Assembly: GCF_024462815.1 (NCBI RefSeq)
Contig: NZ_JANGCG010000008.1
Location: 87,415-151,414, forward strand
Length of the DNA stretch: 64,000 bases
Source of the DNA: Gemmiger formicilis
Lineage (GTDB): Bacteria; Bacillota; Clostridia; Oscillospirales; Ruminococcaceae
Reading direction: 5' to 3'
How positions within the stretch are numbered: the stretch's first letter is position 1; every line of letters begins with the position of its first letter. Shown here one piece after another: positions 1 through 7,652 of the stretch. A program made the translations under genes and the position numbers. Under the pieces are notes generated by a model. It saw only the letters and a program-made list of their open reading frames with translations. It did not search any database and had not been told where the DNA came from.

Positions 1-271
1 TGGGGGTGTGTGCCTTAATCTGGCTGGCCTCCAGCACCAGTGCCTCAAACTCGCTCTGGCAGACAATGACGTCGAAGGTGAAGGCGTGGGCAATCATCTG
101 GCTGACCTTGGCATCGTGGGGCACGCCCTCGCGGAAATACTGCGACACACGGGTTTTCAGCCGCTTGGCCTTGCCGATATAAATAATCGTGTCCGACTTG
201 TCCCGGATGATATAGACGCCGGGCAGCAGCGGCAGCATACAGGCTTTTTTGTAGAGTTCAGCTTTTGTCAT
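1..271 (-). CDS. uvrC: UvrABC system protein C, N-terminal part (cut by window edge)
   Basis: Only the first 90 codons are inside the window; the gene runs off the left edge. The translation opens MTKAELYKKACMLPLLPGVY and continues into an IYIGKAK motif and an RVSQYF motif, which is the GIY-YIG nuclease domain at the N terminus of UvrC. In nucleotide excision repair this domain makes the 3' incision next to the lesion after UvrA/UvrB recognition. The gene lies downstream of ptsH, separated by a terminator hairpin. The start is the ATG at 269-271. Confidence is high for the family because the spacing of GVY, YIGKAK and the downstream Arg is typical; the rest of the protein cannot be seen. Confidence 0.9.
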   Translation of the reverse strand, partial: MTKAELYKKACMLPLLPGVYIIRDKSDTIIYIGKAKRLKTRVSQYFREGVPHDAKVSQMIAHAFTFDVIVCQSEFEALVLEASQIKAHTP

Positions 272-292
272 TGGGGGTGGCCTTTCGTGTAC

Positions 293-320
293 AAAAAAAG
301 CGGCGGGTTGCCCCACCGCT
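293..320 (-). terminator. Intrinsic terminator after ptsH
   Basis: Arms AGCGG (299-303) and CCGCT (316-320) with an inner GGG/CCC pairing and a GCAA-like loop are followed, on the minus strand, by seven T residues (293-299). It should end the ptsH transcript before uvrC. Confidence 0.8.
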
Positions 321-337
321 GATTGTTTTTGGAGAAA

Positions 338-601
338 TCACTCGGCAAAGCCGGAGCTGACCAGCTTGACCAGACCATCAACAGCAGCCTGCTCATCAGC
401 GCCGTCTGCAATGATGCGGATGGTGGTGCCGCCAACGATGCCCAGGCTCAGGACGCCGAGCAGAGACTTCGCGTTGACACGGCGCTCCTCCTTCTCGACC
501 CAGATGGAGGACTTATACTCGTTGGCCTTCTGGATGAAGAAGGTAGCCGGACGTGCGTGCAGACCAACCTGATTCTCAACGGTAACTTCTTTAACGTACA
601 T
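338..601 (-). CDS. ptsH: Phosphocarrier protein HPr
   Basis: 87 residues, the normal HPr length. HPr passes phosphate from PEP-dependent Enzyme I to sugar-specific IIA components in the cytoplasm. The motif GLHARPAT places the phosphorylated histidine at His15. The Firmicute regulatory serine is Ser46, in NAKSLLGVLSLG, the site used by HPr kinase in catabolite repression; both residues are intact, so this is HPr and not Crh. The gene is monocistronic by context: it has its own leader of about 100 nt and its own terminator. No Enzyme I gene lies nearby. The ribosome site AGGAGAG sits 8-9 nt before the ATG. Confidence 0.96.
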   Translation of the reverse strand: MYVKEVTVENQVGLHARPATFFIQKANEYKSSIWVEKEERRVNAKSLLGVLSLGIVGGTTIRIIADGADEQAAVDGLVKLVSSGFAE

Positions 602-704
602 AGTTATTCTCTCCTACTTTTGAAAATAATATGCCCTTGCGTATCTACCGTGGGCGACTTCCAGGCGGTCTATTGCGTGTTAATACGCCGCCTTGATTGT
701 TTCT

Positions 705-733
705 ATTTTATCCTATTTAGTCGATTTTGTACA
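705..733 (-). promoter_or_regulatory. Probable sigma-A promoter of ptsH
   Basis: On the minus strand TGTACA (728-733) and TAAAAT (705-710) are 17 bp apart. The match to the -35 consensus is only 4/6. It would give a leader of about 100 nt containing a hairpin (664-692, arms GGCGG/CCGCC with inner TATT/AATA). Confidence 0.5.
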
Positions 734-850
734 GTAGAAATTTGCAAATTTGGCAGGATTCTGTAATTCCTCCAAATCCGCGCGCCCCTGTTTGTGCATT
801 TTAACCAGTTTATTTTCAACAACGTTGTAGATAGGCAACAAAAACAACGG

Positions 851-2083
851 TCATCCCTCGTACCGCATCTGCCATTCCTCGCACGGAACCGCCGCAAAGC
901 AGTCCTTTTCGGCGGGGTCATAGCGGTGCAGCACAGTGCCGGTCAGCCGCCAGCCCATCCGCTTGTACAGCGCCATAGCGCGGGTGTTGGTGCTGAGCAC
1001 ACCGAGCGTCGGGCAGGCGTGCTCGGGCAGCTTTTTGCGGGCAAAATCCAGCAGCTTTGCGCCAAAGCCCTTGCCGCGTGCAGCCTCGGTCACAAACAGA
1101 TGGCTGATTTCCCCGGTGCGGTGGCATACACCCACCATACCGTCGGCTGTGTCTTTGGTATAGTGCAGATAGAACGCCCAGCCGTTCTTTTTGTCCTGTT
1201 CCAAATCCGGCAGCCAGAACTCCGGCGTCATTTTTTCAAGATAGGCAGCGTCGCAGACCGGCGCACAGACCGTGCGGCGCCCCTCCGCCATCAGCGCGGC
1301 GCACAGCGCCAGCTGTTCGCCATTTTTCACAAGGCGGACGTTCTCGCCCCGCTTCCACTTCGGCAGCTCGGTCAGCGGGTGGCTCTCGCACCAGCTGTCA
1401 TACAGATCCGGGCGGCGCTCCCGGGTGCGCTCCCGGCTCTGTGCCCCGCGCCATTCGTCAATTTTCTTGTGGTCGCCGGTCAGCAGCACAGGCGGCACAG
1501 CGCGGCCTTCCCAGACCTCCGGGCGGGTAAACTGGGGGTATTCCAGCAGACCATCCCAGTAGCTCTCATCCTGATAGCCCTTTTCCTCGGCCAGAACACC
1601 TGGCTGCAGGCGCAGGACGCTGTCGGCCACCACCAGACTGGCCAGCTCACCGCCGGTCAGCACATAGTCACCGATGGAGATTTCCTCATCCCCGAACGCG
1701 TCAATGACGCGCTGGTCAATGCCCTCATAGTGGCCGCAGACCAGCGTCACCGCGTCATAGGCGGCCAGCTCGCGGGCCTTCTCCTCATTGTAGGGGCGGC
1801 CCGCCGCGGTCAGAAAGACCACGTGCGGCTTTGCGCGGCCCTGCGCGGCGCACTGGCTCTGCACGGCGCGCAGGCAGTCAGCGATGGGCTGCGCGTACAG
1901 CACCATACCGCAGCCGCCGCCGTAGGGGTAGTCATCGGTCTGCTTCTGCTTGTTTTTTGTGTAGTCGCGAATCTGGTGGCAGTGCGCCTCAAACAGGTTC
2001 TTGGCCCGGGCGCGGCCCAGAATACTGGCCGAGAGGAAGCTGTCGCACAGCTCGGGGAAAAGCGTTACAATGTCAATGCGCAT
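851..2083 (-). CDS. trmD: tRNA (guanine-37 N1) methyltransferase fused to a GNAT acetyltransferase
   Basis: 410 residues against about 240 for ordinary TrmD. Residues 1 to about 235 are a complete SPOUT methyltransferase: GGGCGM at 55-60, CGHYEGIDQR around 116-125 and the SAM-binding knot SIGDYVLTGGE at 136-146. It methylates N1 of G37 in tRNAs reading CUN, CCN and CGG, preventing +1 frameshifts. Residues about 245-385 form a GNAT domain with the acetyl-CoA loop RGKGFG at 336-341 and the usual late Asn/Tyr/GW motif (N366, Y373, GW 377-378). It is last in the SRP/S16 operon, 4 nt after rimM. No stop or restart lies between the domains. The substrate of the acetyltransferase half is unknown. 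Confidence 0.93.
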   Translation of the reverse strand: MRIDIVTLFPELCDSFLSASILGRARAKNLFEAHCHQIRDYTKNKQKQTDDYPYGGGCGMVLYAQPIADCLRAVQSQCAAQGRAKPHVVFLTAAGRPYNEEKARELAAYDAVTLVCGHYEGIDQRVIDAFGDEEISIGDYVLTGGELASLVVADSVLRLQPGVLAEEKGYQDESYWDGLLEYPQFTRPEVWEGRAVPPVLLTGDHKKIDEWRGAQSRERTRERRPDLYDSWCESHPLTELPKWKRGENVRLVKNGEQLALCAALMAEGRRTVCAPVCDAAYLEKMTPEFWLPDLEQDKKNGWAFYLHYTKDTADGMVGVCHRTGEISHLFVTEAARGKGFGAKLLDFARKKLPEHACPTLGVLSTNTRAMALYKRMGWRLTGTVLHRYDPAEKDCFAAVPCEEWQMRYEG

Positions 2084-2087
2084 CGGC

Positions 2088-2618
2088 TCAGTCCTCGTCG
2101 CCGTTCACGGCCTCGGTGAACATACCCTCGATGGGCGTGACTGCAATTCTGCGGGCCTCTATATCAATCTGCTTCACAAACTCCGGCACGGCAGGCAGCA
2201 TATGCTCGCCGCCCGCGGCGTCGGTCACGGTATAGATGTCCTGCGCAGCGGGGCGGTCTACGTTCGTCAGCTGGCCATAGACGCGGCCGGTTTCAGCATC
2301 CACCACGTCACAGCCCAGCAAATCATCAATGAAATAGCGGCCCTTGGGCAGGCGGGCGTCTGCCTTGGCCAGATAGTACACCCGGCCCACCTGTGCGCGG
2401 GCGGCGTCCATATCGCCAACGCCGTCCAGCCGCAGCAAAATCACGTTGCCCTGCGCACGCACGCCCAGCACGCGGGTCTCCCCTGCGCCGTCCGCACTTG
2501 TGAACAGCCGCTTGAATTTTGCCAGAAAGGCCGCGCCGTCACACAGCGGCAGGGCCTTCATTTCGCCGCGCACGCCGTGGGTAGAGACGATTTTGCAGGC
2601 GGGAAGATAGTTTTGCAT
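2088..2618 (-). CDS. rimM: Ribosome maturation factor RimM
   Basis: 176 residues, the usual RimM size. RimM binds S19 and helps the 30S head mature. The start was set at the ATG 2616-2618 (MQNYLPACKIVSTHGVRGE), because this is the conserved RimM opening with the HGVRGE motif and it is preceded by an AGGAGG ribosome site; the frame stays open further upstream but would run into khpA. The C-terminal half shows the PRC-barrel pattern, with the GRYFIDDLLGCDVVD stretch. It sits between khpA and trmD as in other Firmicutes, with a terminator-like hairpin just before it. Confidence 0.95.
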   Translation of the reverse strand: MQNYLPACKIVSTHGVRGEMKALPLCDGAAFLAKFKRLFTSADGAGETRVLGVRAQGNVILLRLDGVGDMDAARAQVGRVYYLAKADARLPKGRYFIDDLLGCDVVDAETGRVYGQLTNVDRPAAQDIYTVTDAAGGEHMLPAVPEFVKQIDIEARRIAVTPIEGMFTEAVNGDED

Positions 2619-2637
2619 AGGGTTCCTCCTGATACAG

Positions 2638-2669
2638 AAAAAGCACTTTACCGTGCGGCAAAGTGCTTT
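2638..2669 (-). terminator. Terminator-like hairpin between khpA and rimM
   Basis: Perfect 10-bp arms AAAGCACTTT (2640-2649) and AAAGTGCTTT (2660-2669) are followed on the minus strand by a run of T residues (2642-2638). It lies inside an operon, so it probably lets only part of the transcript pass, or is a processing site. Confidence 0.65.
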
Positions 2670-2679
2670 GTTGCGGGTC

Positions 2680-2913
2680 TTAGTCAATCTCAACGATGAC
2701 TTTTTCGCCCTGACGGACGGCAGCGGCACGCATAACAACGCGAATCGCCTTAGCGATACGGCCCTGCTTGCCGATGACGCGGCCCATATCGGCCTCGGCC
2801 ACCTTGAGGTGGTACACAACAGTGCCGTCCTCACGCATGGGATCAACAGTCACCTGCACGGCCTCCTTGTCTTCGACAAGGCCGCGGGCAACGGCTAATA
2901 AGAGTTCCTGCAT
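2680..2913 (-). CDS. khpA: KH-domain RNA-binding protein (YlqC type)
   Basis: 77 residues making a single KH domain. The RNA-binding GxxG loop is clear in GRVIGKQGR. KhpA forms dimers, also with KhpB/Jag, and binds many small and messenger RNAs; in several Firmicutes it affects cell elongation. The gene lies between rpsP and rimM, its conserved place. The start ATG has an AGGGAGG-like ribosome site upstream. Identification is secure from length, motif and position together. Confidence 0.93.
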   Translation of the reverse strand: MQELLLAVARGLVEDKEAVQVTVDPMREDGTVVYHLKVAEADMGRVIGKQGRIAKAIRVVMRAAAVRQGEKVIVEID

Positions 2914-2943
2914 GTGGCGTTCCCTCCCTGAAAAGCGAACAGA

Positions 2944-3183
2944 TTACAGAACAGCGGCCTTCTTGAGAATCTCGCGGACGGTGTCGGTGGGCTGAGCGCC
3001 GTTGTCCAGCCACTGCTTTGCCTTCTCGGCGTCAATCTTGACAACAGAGGGCTCCTTGGTCGGATCGTAGTAGCCGATCTCCTCAATGAAACGGCCATCA
3101 CGAGCAAAGCGGCTGTCAGCAACAACAACGCGGTAGAAAGGAGCCTTCTTGGCGCCCATGCGGCGCAGACGAATCTTAACCAT
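2944..3183 (-). CDS. rpsP: 30S ribosomal protein S16
   Basis: 79 residues starting [20 protein letters not shown], the signature S16 N terminus, followed by [12 protein letters not shown]. The start is ATG 3181-3183 with ribosome site GGAGGA; a longer in-frame reading back into ffh is not credible. S16 binds 16S rRNA early in 30S assembly. It is preceded by a 100-nt gap that holds a large inverted repeat (3206-3256). Confidence 0.97.
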   Translation of the reverse strand: MVKIRLRRMGAKKAPFYRVVVADSRFARDGRFIEEIGYYDPTKEPSVVKIDAEKAKQWLDNGAQPTDTVREILKKAAVL

Positions 3184-3205
3184 AATACTATTCCTCCAAA
3201 AATTG

Positions 3206-3256
3206 TTTACGGCCCTTGCGGGGCATCTTCTATATTGTACATCCCGGGGCCGTAAA
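3206..3256 (-). promoter_or_regulatory. Long-range inverted repeat in the rpsP leader
   Basis: TTTACGGCCC (3206-3215) and GGGCCGTAAA (3247-3256) are perfect 10-bp complements 31 nt apart, in the gap between ffh and rpsP. No T run follows, so it looks like a leader structure or processing site more than a terminator. Confidence 0.55.
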
Positions 3257-3283
3257 GCCGTGCGGGTCATACCGGATTGATTT

Positions 3284-4633
3284 TCAGCGGCCAAAGCCTT
3301 TGAAGCCACCGCCCATATTGCCCAAGCTGCGCATAAAACCCTTGGGGTTGCGCTTGACCTTTTTCATCATCTTCTGCATCATTTCAAACTGACGCAGCAG
3401 CTTGTTCACGTCCTCAACCGAGGTGCCGGAGCCCGCTGCAATGCGGCGCTTGCGCTTGGGATTGATGATATCGGGCTTGGCACGCTCTGCCGGGGTCATC
3501 GAGTAGATGATGGCCTCAATGCGGGGCAGTGCCTTTTCATCGACAGCGTCCGCGTCAATCTGGCTGCCACCAGGCATCATGGCCAGCAGTGCGGAAGCGC
3601 CGCCCATCTTTTTCACCTGCTGGAATTGGGTCAGCAGGTCGTTCATATCGAACTTGTTCTCCATCAGGCGCTTGGCAGCGGCCTCGGCTTCCTTGTCATT
3701 CTGCAGCGTCTGCGCCTTCTCAATCAGGGAAAGCACATCGCCCATACCAAGGATACGGTTTGCCATGCGGGCCGGATAGAACGGCTCCAGGTCCTCGAGC
3801 TTTTCGCCGGTGCCCTGGAAGTAGATGGGCATACCGGTGACGGCCAGCACCGAGAGTGCCGCGCCGCCGCGGGTGTCACCATCCGTCTTGGTCAGGATAA
3901 CGCCGCTGATGCCAACCTTTTCATTGAAGGTCTTGGCCACGTTGACGGCTTCCTGACCGGCCATTGCATCGACAACCAGCAGCGTCTCATCGACCTCCAC
4001 CGCCTGCTTGATGCGCACCAGCTCATCCATAAGCTGGTCATCAATCTGCAGGCGGCCTGCGGTATCCAGAATCACAATGTCATTGCCGTGATCCTTTGCG
4101 TAGGCCATCGCCTTCTGGGCGATAATCTCGGGCTTCTCGGTGCCCAGCGTAAAGACCGGGACACCGGCCTGCTCACCCACCACCTTCAACTGCTCAATGG
4201 CGGCGGGGCGGTAGATATCGCAGGCAACCAACAGCGGGCGGCGGCCCTGACTGCGGTAATACTTGCCAAGCTTTGCGGCGTGGGTGGTTTTACCGTTGCC
4301 CTGCAGGCCGCACATCATCAGCACGGTCTGGCCCTTGTTTTTCAGGCGCAGGATTTTTGGCTCATTGCCGCCCATGAGGTTGGTCAGCTCTTCATTGACG
4401 ATTTTGACAACCTGCTGGGCGGGGGTCAGGCTTTCCATGACCTCCTGCCCCATGGCGCGCTCCGAAACCTGTGCGCAGAAGTCCTTGGCAACCTTGTAGT
4501 TGACATCGGCCTCCAGCAGGGCCATGCGCACCTCGCGCATGGCGGCCTTGATATCAGCCTCGTTCAGCTTGCCCTTGCCGCGCAGCTTTTTGAAAACGCC
4601 ATTCAAGCGCTCTGTTAAAGACTCAAAGGCCAT
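3284..4633 (-). CDS. ffh: Signal recognition particle protein Ffh
   Basis: 449 residues from ATG 4631-4633, which has AGGAGG six nt upstream; a longer in-frame reading only overlaps ylxM. Ffh binds signal sequences emerging from the ribosome and, with 4.5S/6S RNA and FtsY, brings them to the Sec translocon. The N domain is followed by the GTPase G domain with P loop GLQGNGKTT at 109-117 and DTAGR further on. The C-terminal M domain ends in a Met-rich stretch and carries the RNA-binding [12 protein letters not shown] motif. The start overlaps the end of ylxM by 11 nt, which suggests translational coupling. Confidence 0.97.
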   Translation of the reverse strand: MAFESLTERLNGVFKKLRGKGKLNEADIKAAMREVRMALLEADVNYKVAKDFCAQVSERAMGQEVMESLTPAQQVVKIVNEELTNLMGGNEPKILRLKNKGQTVLMMCGLQGNGKTTHAAKLGKYYRSQGRRPLLVACDIYRPAAIEQLKVVGEQAGVPVFTLGTEKPEIIAQKAMAYAKDHGNDIVILDTAGRLQIDDQLMDELVRIKQAVEVDETLLVVDAMAGQEAVNVAKTFNEKVGISGVILTKTDGDTRGGAALSVLAVTGMPIYFQGTGEKLEDLEPFYPARMANRILGMGDVLSLIEKAQTLQNDKEAEAAAKRLMENKFDMNDLLTQFQQVKKMGGASALLAMMPGGSQIDADAVDEKALPRIEAIIYSMTPAERAKPDIINPKRKRRIAAGSGTSVEDVNKLLRQFEMMQKMMKKVKRNPKGFMRSLGNMGGGFKGFGR

Positions 4634-5021
4634 CGGCATCCTCCTGCGTGTCCAAGCATTGTAAAATCGTGAGCATTTCCGCGGTATCCCTGTGGATACG
4701 CGGGTCCGGCGTGTACGAGCCGGAGTTGCAGCAGCGAATCTCTGTGGCAAGGGTCTGCAGGCGGTCAAGCTCTGCCTGCATCCGGGTGTGGCGGCGGGCG
4801 TTGCCCAGCTTTGCCTCCAGCTCATCCAGCGCGGCCTCGCCATGCTTGATGGCGTCCCGCACCCCCTGCCGTGTTATGCCAAGGTTCTCGGCGATCTCAG
4901 CAAGGGACAAGTCCTCATCATAGTATTCCGTCAGGATGACGCGCTGCTTTTCCGTCAGAACCGGGCCATAAAAGTCCAGCAGAACGGAGTAGGCCAGGTT
5001 TTTCTGCGGCTTACCGGCCAT
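4623..5021 (-). CDS. ylxM: YlxM/UPF0122 helix-turn-helix protein of the SRP operon
   Basis: 132 residues. The region about 20-60 resembles sigma-factor region 4 with a helix-turn-helix (LSLAEIAENLGITRQGVRDA at about 39-57). YlxM precedes ffh in most Firmicutes; Streptococcus homologues stimulate SRP GTPase activity, though the general role is not settled. Here it is the first gene of the ylxM-ffh-rpsP-khpA-rimM-trmD operon, read from a near-consensus promoter. The C-terminal half is Arg/Glu rich and ends in DTQEDADGL, which overlaps the ffh start. Confidence 0.9.
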   Translation of the reverse strand: MAGKPQKNLAYSVLLDFYGPVLTEKQRVILTEYYDEDLSLAEIAENLGITRQGVRDAIKHGEAALDELEAKLGNARRHTRMQAELDRLQTLATEIRCCNSGSYTPDPRIHRDTAEMLTILQCLDTQEDADGL

Positions 5022-5053
5022 GCCCGCGCCCCCTTTACTGCTTGTGAAAGCCG

Positions 5054-5074
5054 TGTAAAGTAATTTTCTTTACA
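5054..5074 (-). promoter_or_regulatory. Perfect inverted repeat in the SRP operon leader
   Basis: TGTAAAG (5054-5060) and CTTTACA (5068-5074) with a 7-nt spacer lie just downstream of the operon's -10 box, between promoter and ylxM. The place suits an operator or a small leader hairpin. Confidence 0.45.
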
Positions 5075-5085
5075 TCAGCCTTTGC

Positions 5086-5114
5086 ATTATACCAGCCAAA
5101 GGGGCAAAAGTCAA
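5086..5114 (-). promoter_or_regulatory. Sigma-A promoter of the ylxM-ffh-rpsP operon
   Basis: Minus strand TTGACT (5109-5114), 17-bp spacer, TATAAT (5086-5091), with a TGG extended -10. Transcription would start at about 5079, giving a leader of some 60 nt before ylxM. Confidence 0.85.
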
Positions 5115-5200
5115 GGGCTTCCGCCGTATTTCCTGCGATTTTCTGCGAAAAAATGTTCTGCCCCGAATTTCAATTTTTCTGTGCAAATCCTGTCGGAATA

Positions 5201-5209
5201 TGCTATAAT
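5201..5209 (+). promoter_or_regulatory. Extended -10 promoter of the cysteine-synthase-like gene
   Basis: TGCTATAAT, an extended -10 element with no good -35. It lies downstream of the first in-frame ATG (5153), so that ATG cannot be the start from this promoter; this decides for the GTG at 5246. Confidence 0.7.
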
Positions 5210-5245
5210 AAAAGACTACTGTTATCGAAAGCGAGGTGTCCCGGC

Positions 5246-6139
5246 GTGGCGATTCTGCACAGCTATTATCAGGAGGTCTACCGTTCCCCGGTTGTGCGGC
5301 TGGACGGCTATTCCGGCCGTCACGGGCTGGAGGCGGGCATCCTTGCCTATCTGGATTTCGGCGGCGCAACCGGCACCTCCAAGGACGGCCTTGCCGAGAC
5401 AATGCTGGCCTTTGCCACCGAGCGCGGCGAGCTGCAGCCCAATATGCCGGTGGTGGAAGCCAGCTCCGGCAGCTTTGGCGCGGCGCTGGCCGTCAGCTGT
5501 GCCACCACCGGCCACCCCTGTATTCTGGTTGTGCCCAGCAATCTGCCCATTGCACGCCGCAAGCACCTGCAGGATTTGGGGGCGCACATCATCGCCTGCA
5601 GCAGCGGCGGCCGCCGTGCGATGGACCGCATTGCCGCGGACACTGCCAAGCGGTACGGCGGGTACTACACCCACTATTTTTCCAATGACGATAACCCCGA
5701 GTACCACCGCCGTGTGACCGGGCCGCAGATACTGAAGCACGCCGGGGACGCGATTGACGCGGTGGTCATCGGCGTAGGCAGCGGCGGCACCATCACCGGC
5801 GTGGCCGAGTACATCAAGGCATGGAACAGCATGGTGCGCATCGTGGCCGTGGAGCCCGCCGAGTGCGCCGCCATCTCGGGCGGGTTCATCGGCCAGCACG
5901 GCATTGCGGGCATCGGGCCCGGCTTTGTGCCGGAGAACTACAACCCCTATGTGGTGGACACGGTGCTGACCGTCTCCACCGCCGACGCTGAGCGCGCCGC
6001 ACGCGAGGTGCTCTTTTTTGACGGCGTGCCCGCCTGCACCAGCGCCGGGGCCACACTGGCCGCCGCCGTGCAGCTGATGGGCATGGGCAAGGCCAAGCGC
6101 CCCCTGTGCGTGTTTGCCGGGCGTCGCACCTACGAATAA
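5246..6139 (+). CDS. PLP-dependent cysteine synthase-like enzyme
   Basis: 297 residues from GTG 5246 (VAILHSYYQEVYRSPVVRL), chosen because the promoter lies downstream of the earlier ATG and a GAGG ribosome site is 9 nt upstream. It belongs to the fold-type II beta family of O-acetylserine sulfhydrylase: the PLP lysine is in GTSKDGLAE, the substrate loop is EASSGSFGAAL (usually a TSGNTG pattern), and the phosphate-binding loop is GSGGTITG. These enzymes replace a beta leaving group of an amino acid. The altered substrate loop means the acceptor may not be sulfide. It stands alone, ended by a hairpin at 6155-6192. Confidence 0.82.
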   Translation: MAILHSYYQEVYRSPVVRLDGYSGRHGLEAGILAYLDFGGATGTSKDGLAETMLAFATERGELQPNMPVVEASSGSFGAALAVSCATTGHPCILVVPSNLPIARRKHLQDLGAHIIACSSGGRRAMDRIAADTAKRYGGYYTHYFSNDDNPEYHRRVTGPQILKHAGDAIDAVVIGVGSGGTITGVAEYIKAWNSMVRIVAVEPAECAAISGGFIGQHGIAGIGPGFVPENYNPYVVDTVLTVSTADAERAAREVLFFDGVPACTSAGATLAAAVQLMGMGKAKRPLCVFAGRRTYE

Positions 6140-6154
6140 ATTGTAAATTTTCCA

Positions 6155-6192
6155 CAAGCGCCCTGCACCGTATTCCCCGGTGCGGGCGCTTG
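6155..6192 (+). terminator. Hairpin at the end of the cysteine-synthase-like gene
   Basis: Arms CAAGCGCCC-T-GCACC (6155-6169) and GGTGC-GGGCGCTTG (6179-6192) pair with one bulged T. The T run is weak because the next gene's promoter starts immediately, so termination may be Rho-like or partial. Confidence 0.55.
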
Positions 6193-6207
6193 TGCTATAA
6201 TTATAAT
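6193..6207 (+). promoter_or_regulatory. Promoter of the WG/SH3 lipoprotein gene
   Basis: TGCTATAAT (6193-6201), an extended -10, overlaps a second TATAAT at 6202-6207. It directly abuts the hairpin of the upstream gene. Confidence 0.65.
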
Positions 6208-6244
6208 AAAGATAAAGGCGATAAAGAAAAAGGTGGTGTGCCGT

Positions 6245-7609
6245 ATGAAATATTGGCTCTGTATTCTGCCCGCCCTGCTGCTGGTGGGCTGTGCCGGTGC
6301 AGCCTTCCCCTCCGGCGTGGATGTGCCGCCCACCTCCGTGCCTCAGACCGCCTCCACCGCCGAGACAGCCGAAAGTGCCGCCACATCCGCACCCACCGCA
6401 GCCCCGCCCCAGGGTCTTATCCCGACCGATGCGCCCGTGATGGACTACGACGACATCCGGCTCATTGCCTATGTGCGGGAGTTCCAGACCTATCCTGATA
6501 CCGACTACTATACCATGTGCAGGGACGGCAAATGGGGCCTGATGCGCAGCGATGGCACCGAGGTTCTTTCCTGCCGCGCACCGTACCCGCTGTTTGAATG
6601 CGGCTGGAACGCCCACCGCTGGCACGGTTACACAGACGGCATGACATGGGAGGAAATCGAGCCGCTGCAAGAGCTGCTGAACGCCCAGTTGAAAGAAAGC
6701 GGCGACGGTGTGCTCTGCGACGCCCACGACGGCGGCGGCTATCGAATGTTTGTCTATTTGCAGGATGCCAATGTGTACGTCTACGCGGGCAGCATCGGCC
6801 CCGGCGAGTTTGCCGCCCCCACCGACGAGGCCATGTGCCTGTACAGCGGCCGTGCCGACGGCATCGTACCCACGGTCAGCGGCACGACCACCCACGAGAG
6901 CGACGATTGGTACAATTTCGTCAGCGACGGGGTCTATGTGTATCGGGACAGGAACGGCACAGCGGCTAATGGCTGCACATACAGCGCGGCTGATTTCTTC
7001 TTTGATGCATCGCTGGCCCCTGCCCAACGGGATGGCCGCTGGGTATATCTCGACACAACGGGCCGCGAGGCGACAGGTTTATGCTATGATGCCGTGTACG
7101 GTTTTGATATTTACTCCAACACACCGCTGACCGCCGCCCGCGCCGCACCGCTGCTGAACGGCTATGCGGTCGTGTGCCGGGATGGTCAGTTTGGCCTGTT
7201 GGATGGCAGCGGGGCTGAGTTTGTCCCCTGCACCTATGACGGTCTTGTGTGGGACGGCGGCACAGCCTGGGTCAAGCAGAACGACGTCTGGCACGAGTAC
7301 ACAATTCCCGGTGTGGCAAAGCCCGACCCGCTGGATACGCTGTCCGGGGATATCGTCGCCCCGGATACGCGGCCCACTCGGACGGATACCGTGTATTTTC
7401 GGGCGGACGCCGATAGCAGCAACCGTTTGAATCTGCGCACCGGGCCAGGAACGGAATATGATATCATCGACCGGATATCTTCCAGCACGCTGCGGGTGTA
7501 TGGGTACACCAGCGCCACCCCCGGCTGGGCACTGGTGCGGTATGATCCGCTGTATGGGATGCCCCATTTCGGCTGGGTGAACACGTCGTATTTGCTGCCT
7601 GCGGAATAG
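6245..7609 (+). CDS. Lipoprotein with WG repeats and a C-terminal SH3 domain
   Basis: 454 residues from ATG 6245. The N terminus is a lipoprotein signal with lipobox LVGC (Cys at about 18), so the mature protein should sit on the outer face of the membrane. A low-complexity Ala/Thr/Pro linker follows. The body has WG-type repeats, seen as DGKWGLMRSDG near residue 95 and DGQFGLLDGSG near 320. The last 75 residues form a bacterial SH3 domain (RADADSSNRLNLRTGPGTEY then GWVNTSYL), a module that usually binds cell-wall peptides. Role unknown; surface attachment or wall sensing is a guess from domain content. It is a single-gene unit. Confidence 0.8.
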   Translation: MKYWLCILPALLLVGCAGAAFPSGVDVPPTSVPQTASTAETAESAATSAPTAAPPQGLIPTDAPVMDYDDIRLIAYVREFQTYPDTDYYTMCRDGKWGLMRSDGTEVLSCRAPYPLFECGWNAHRWHGYTDGMTWEEIEPLQELLNAQLKESGDGVLCDAHDGGGYRMFVYLQDANVYVYAGSIGPGEFAAPTDEAMCLYSGRADGIVPTVSGTTTHESDDWYNFVSDGVYVYRDRNGTAANGCTYSAADFFFDASLAPAQRDGRWVYLDTTGREATGLCYDAVYGFDIYSNTPLTAARAAPLLNGYAVVCRDGQFGLLDGSGAEFVPCTYDGLVWDGGTAWVKQNDVWHEYTIPGVAKPDPLDTLSGDIVAPDTRPTRTDTVYFRADADSSNRLNLRTGPGTEYDIIDRISSSTLRVYGYTSATPGWALVRYDPLYGMPHFGWVNTSYLLPAE

Positions 7610-7615
7610 AAAAAT

Positions 7616-7644
7616 GCCCCCTGAGCGTGATGCGTTCAGGGGGC
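7616..7644. terminator. Bidirectional terminator between converging genes
   Basis: Perfect arms GCCCCCTGA (7616-7624) and TCAGGGGGC (7636-7644), with a T-rich stretch after it on plus and A-rich sequence before it, serve the lipoprotein gene on plus and the NYN gene on minus. Confidence 0.85.
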
Positions 7645-7652
7645 TGCTTCTT

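Noticed and set aside
5153..5245. ATG at 5153 as start of the cysteine-synthase-like gene
   Set aside because: It lies upstream of the promoter's -10 box at 5204 and the added residues have no family similarity.
5222..7027. Minus-strand frame of 601 codons opposite the PLP and lipoprotein genes
   Set aside because: Low-complexity Gly/Ala/His composition; it spans two plus-strand genes and their shared promoter/terminator.
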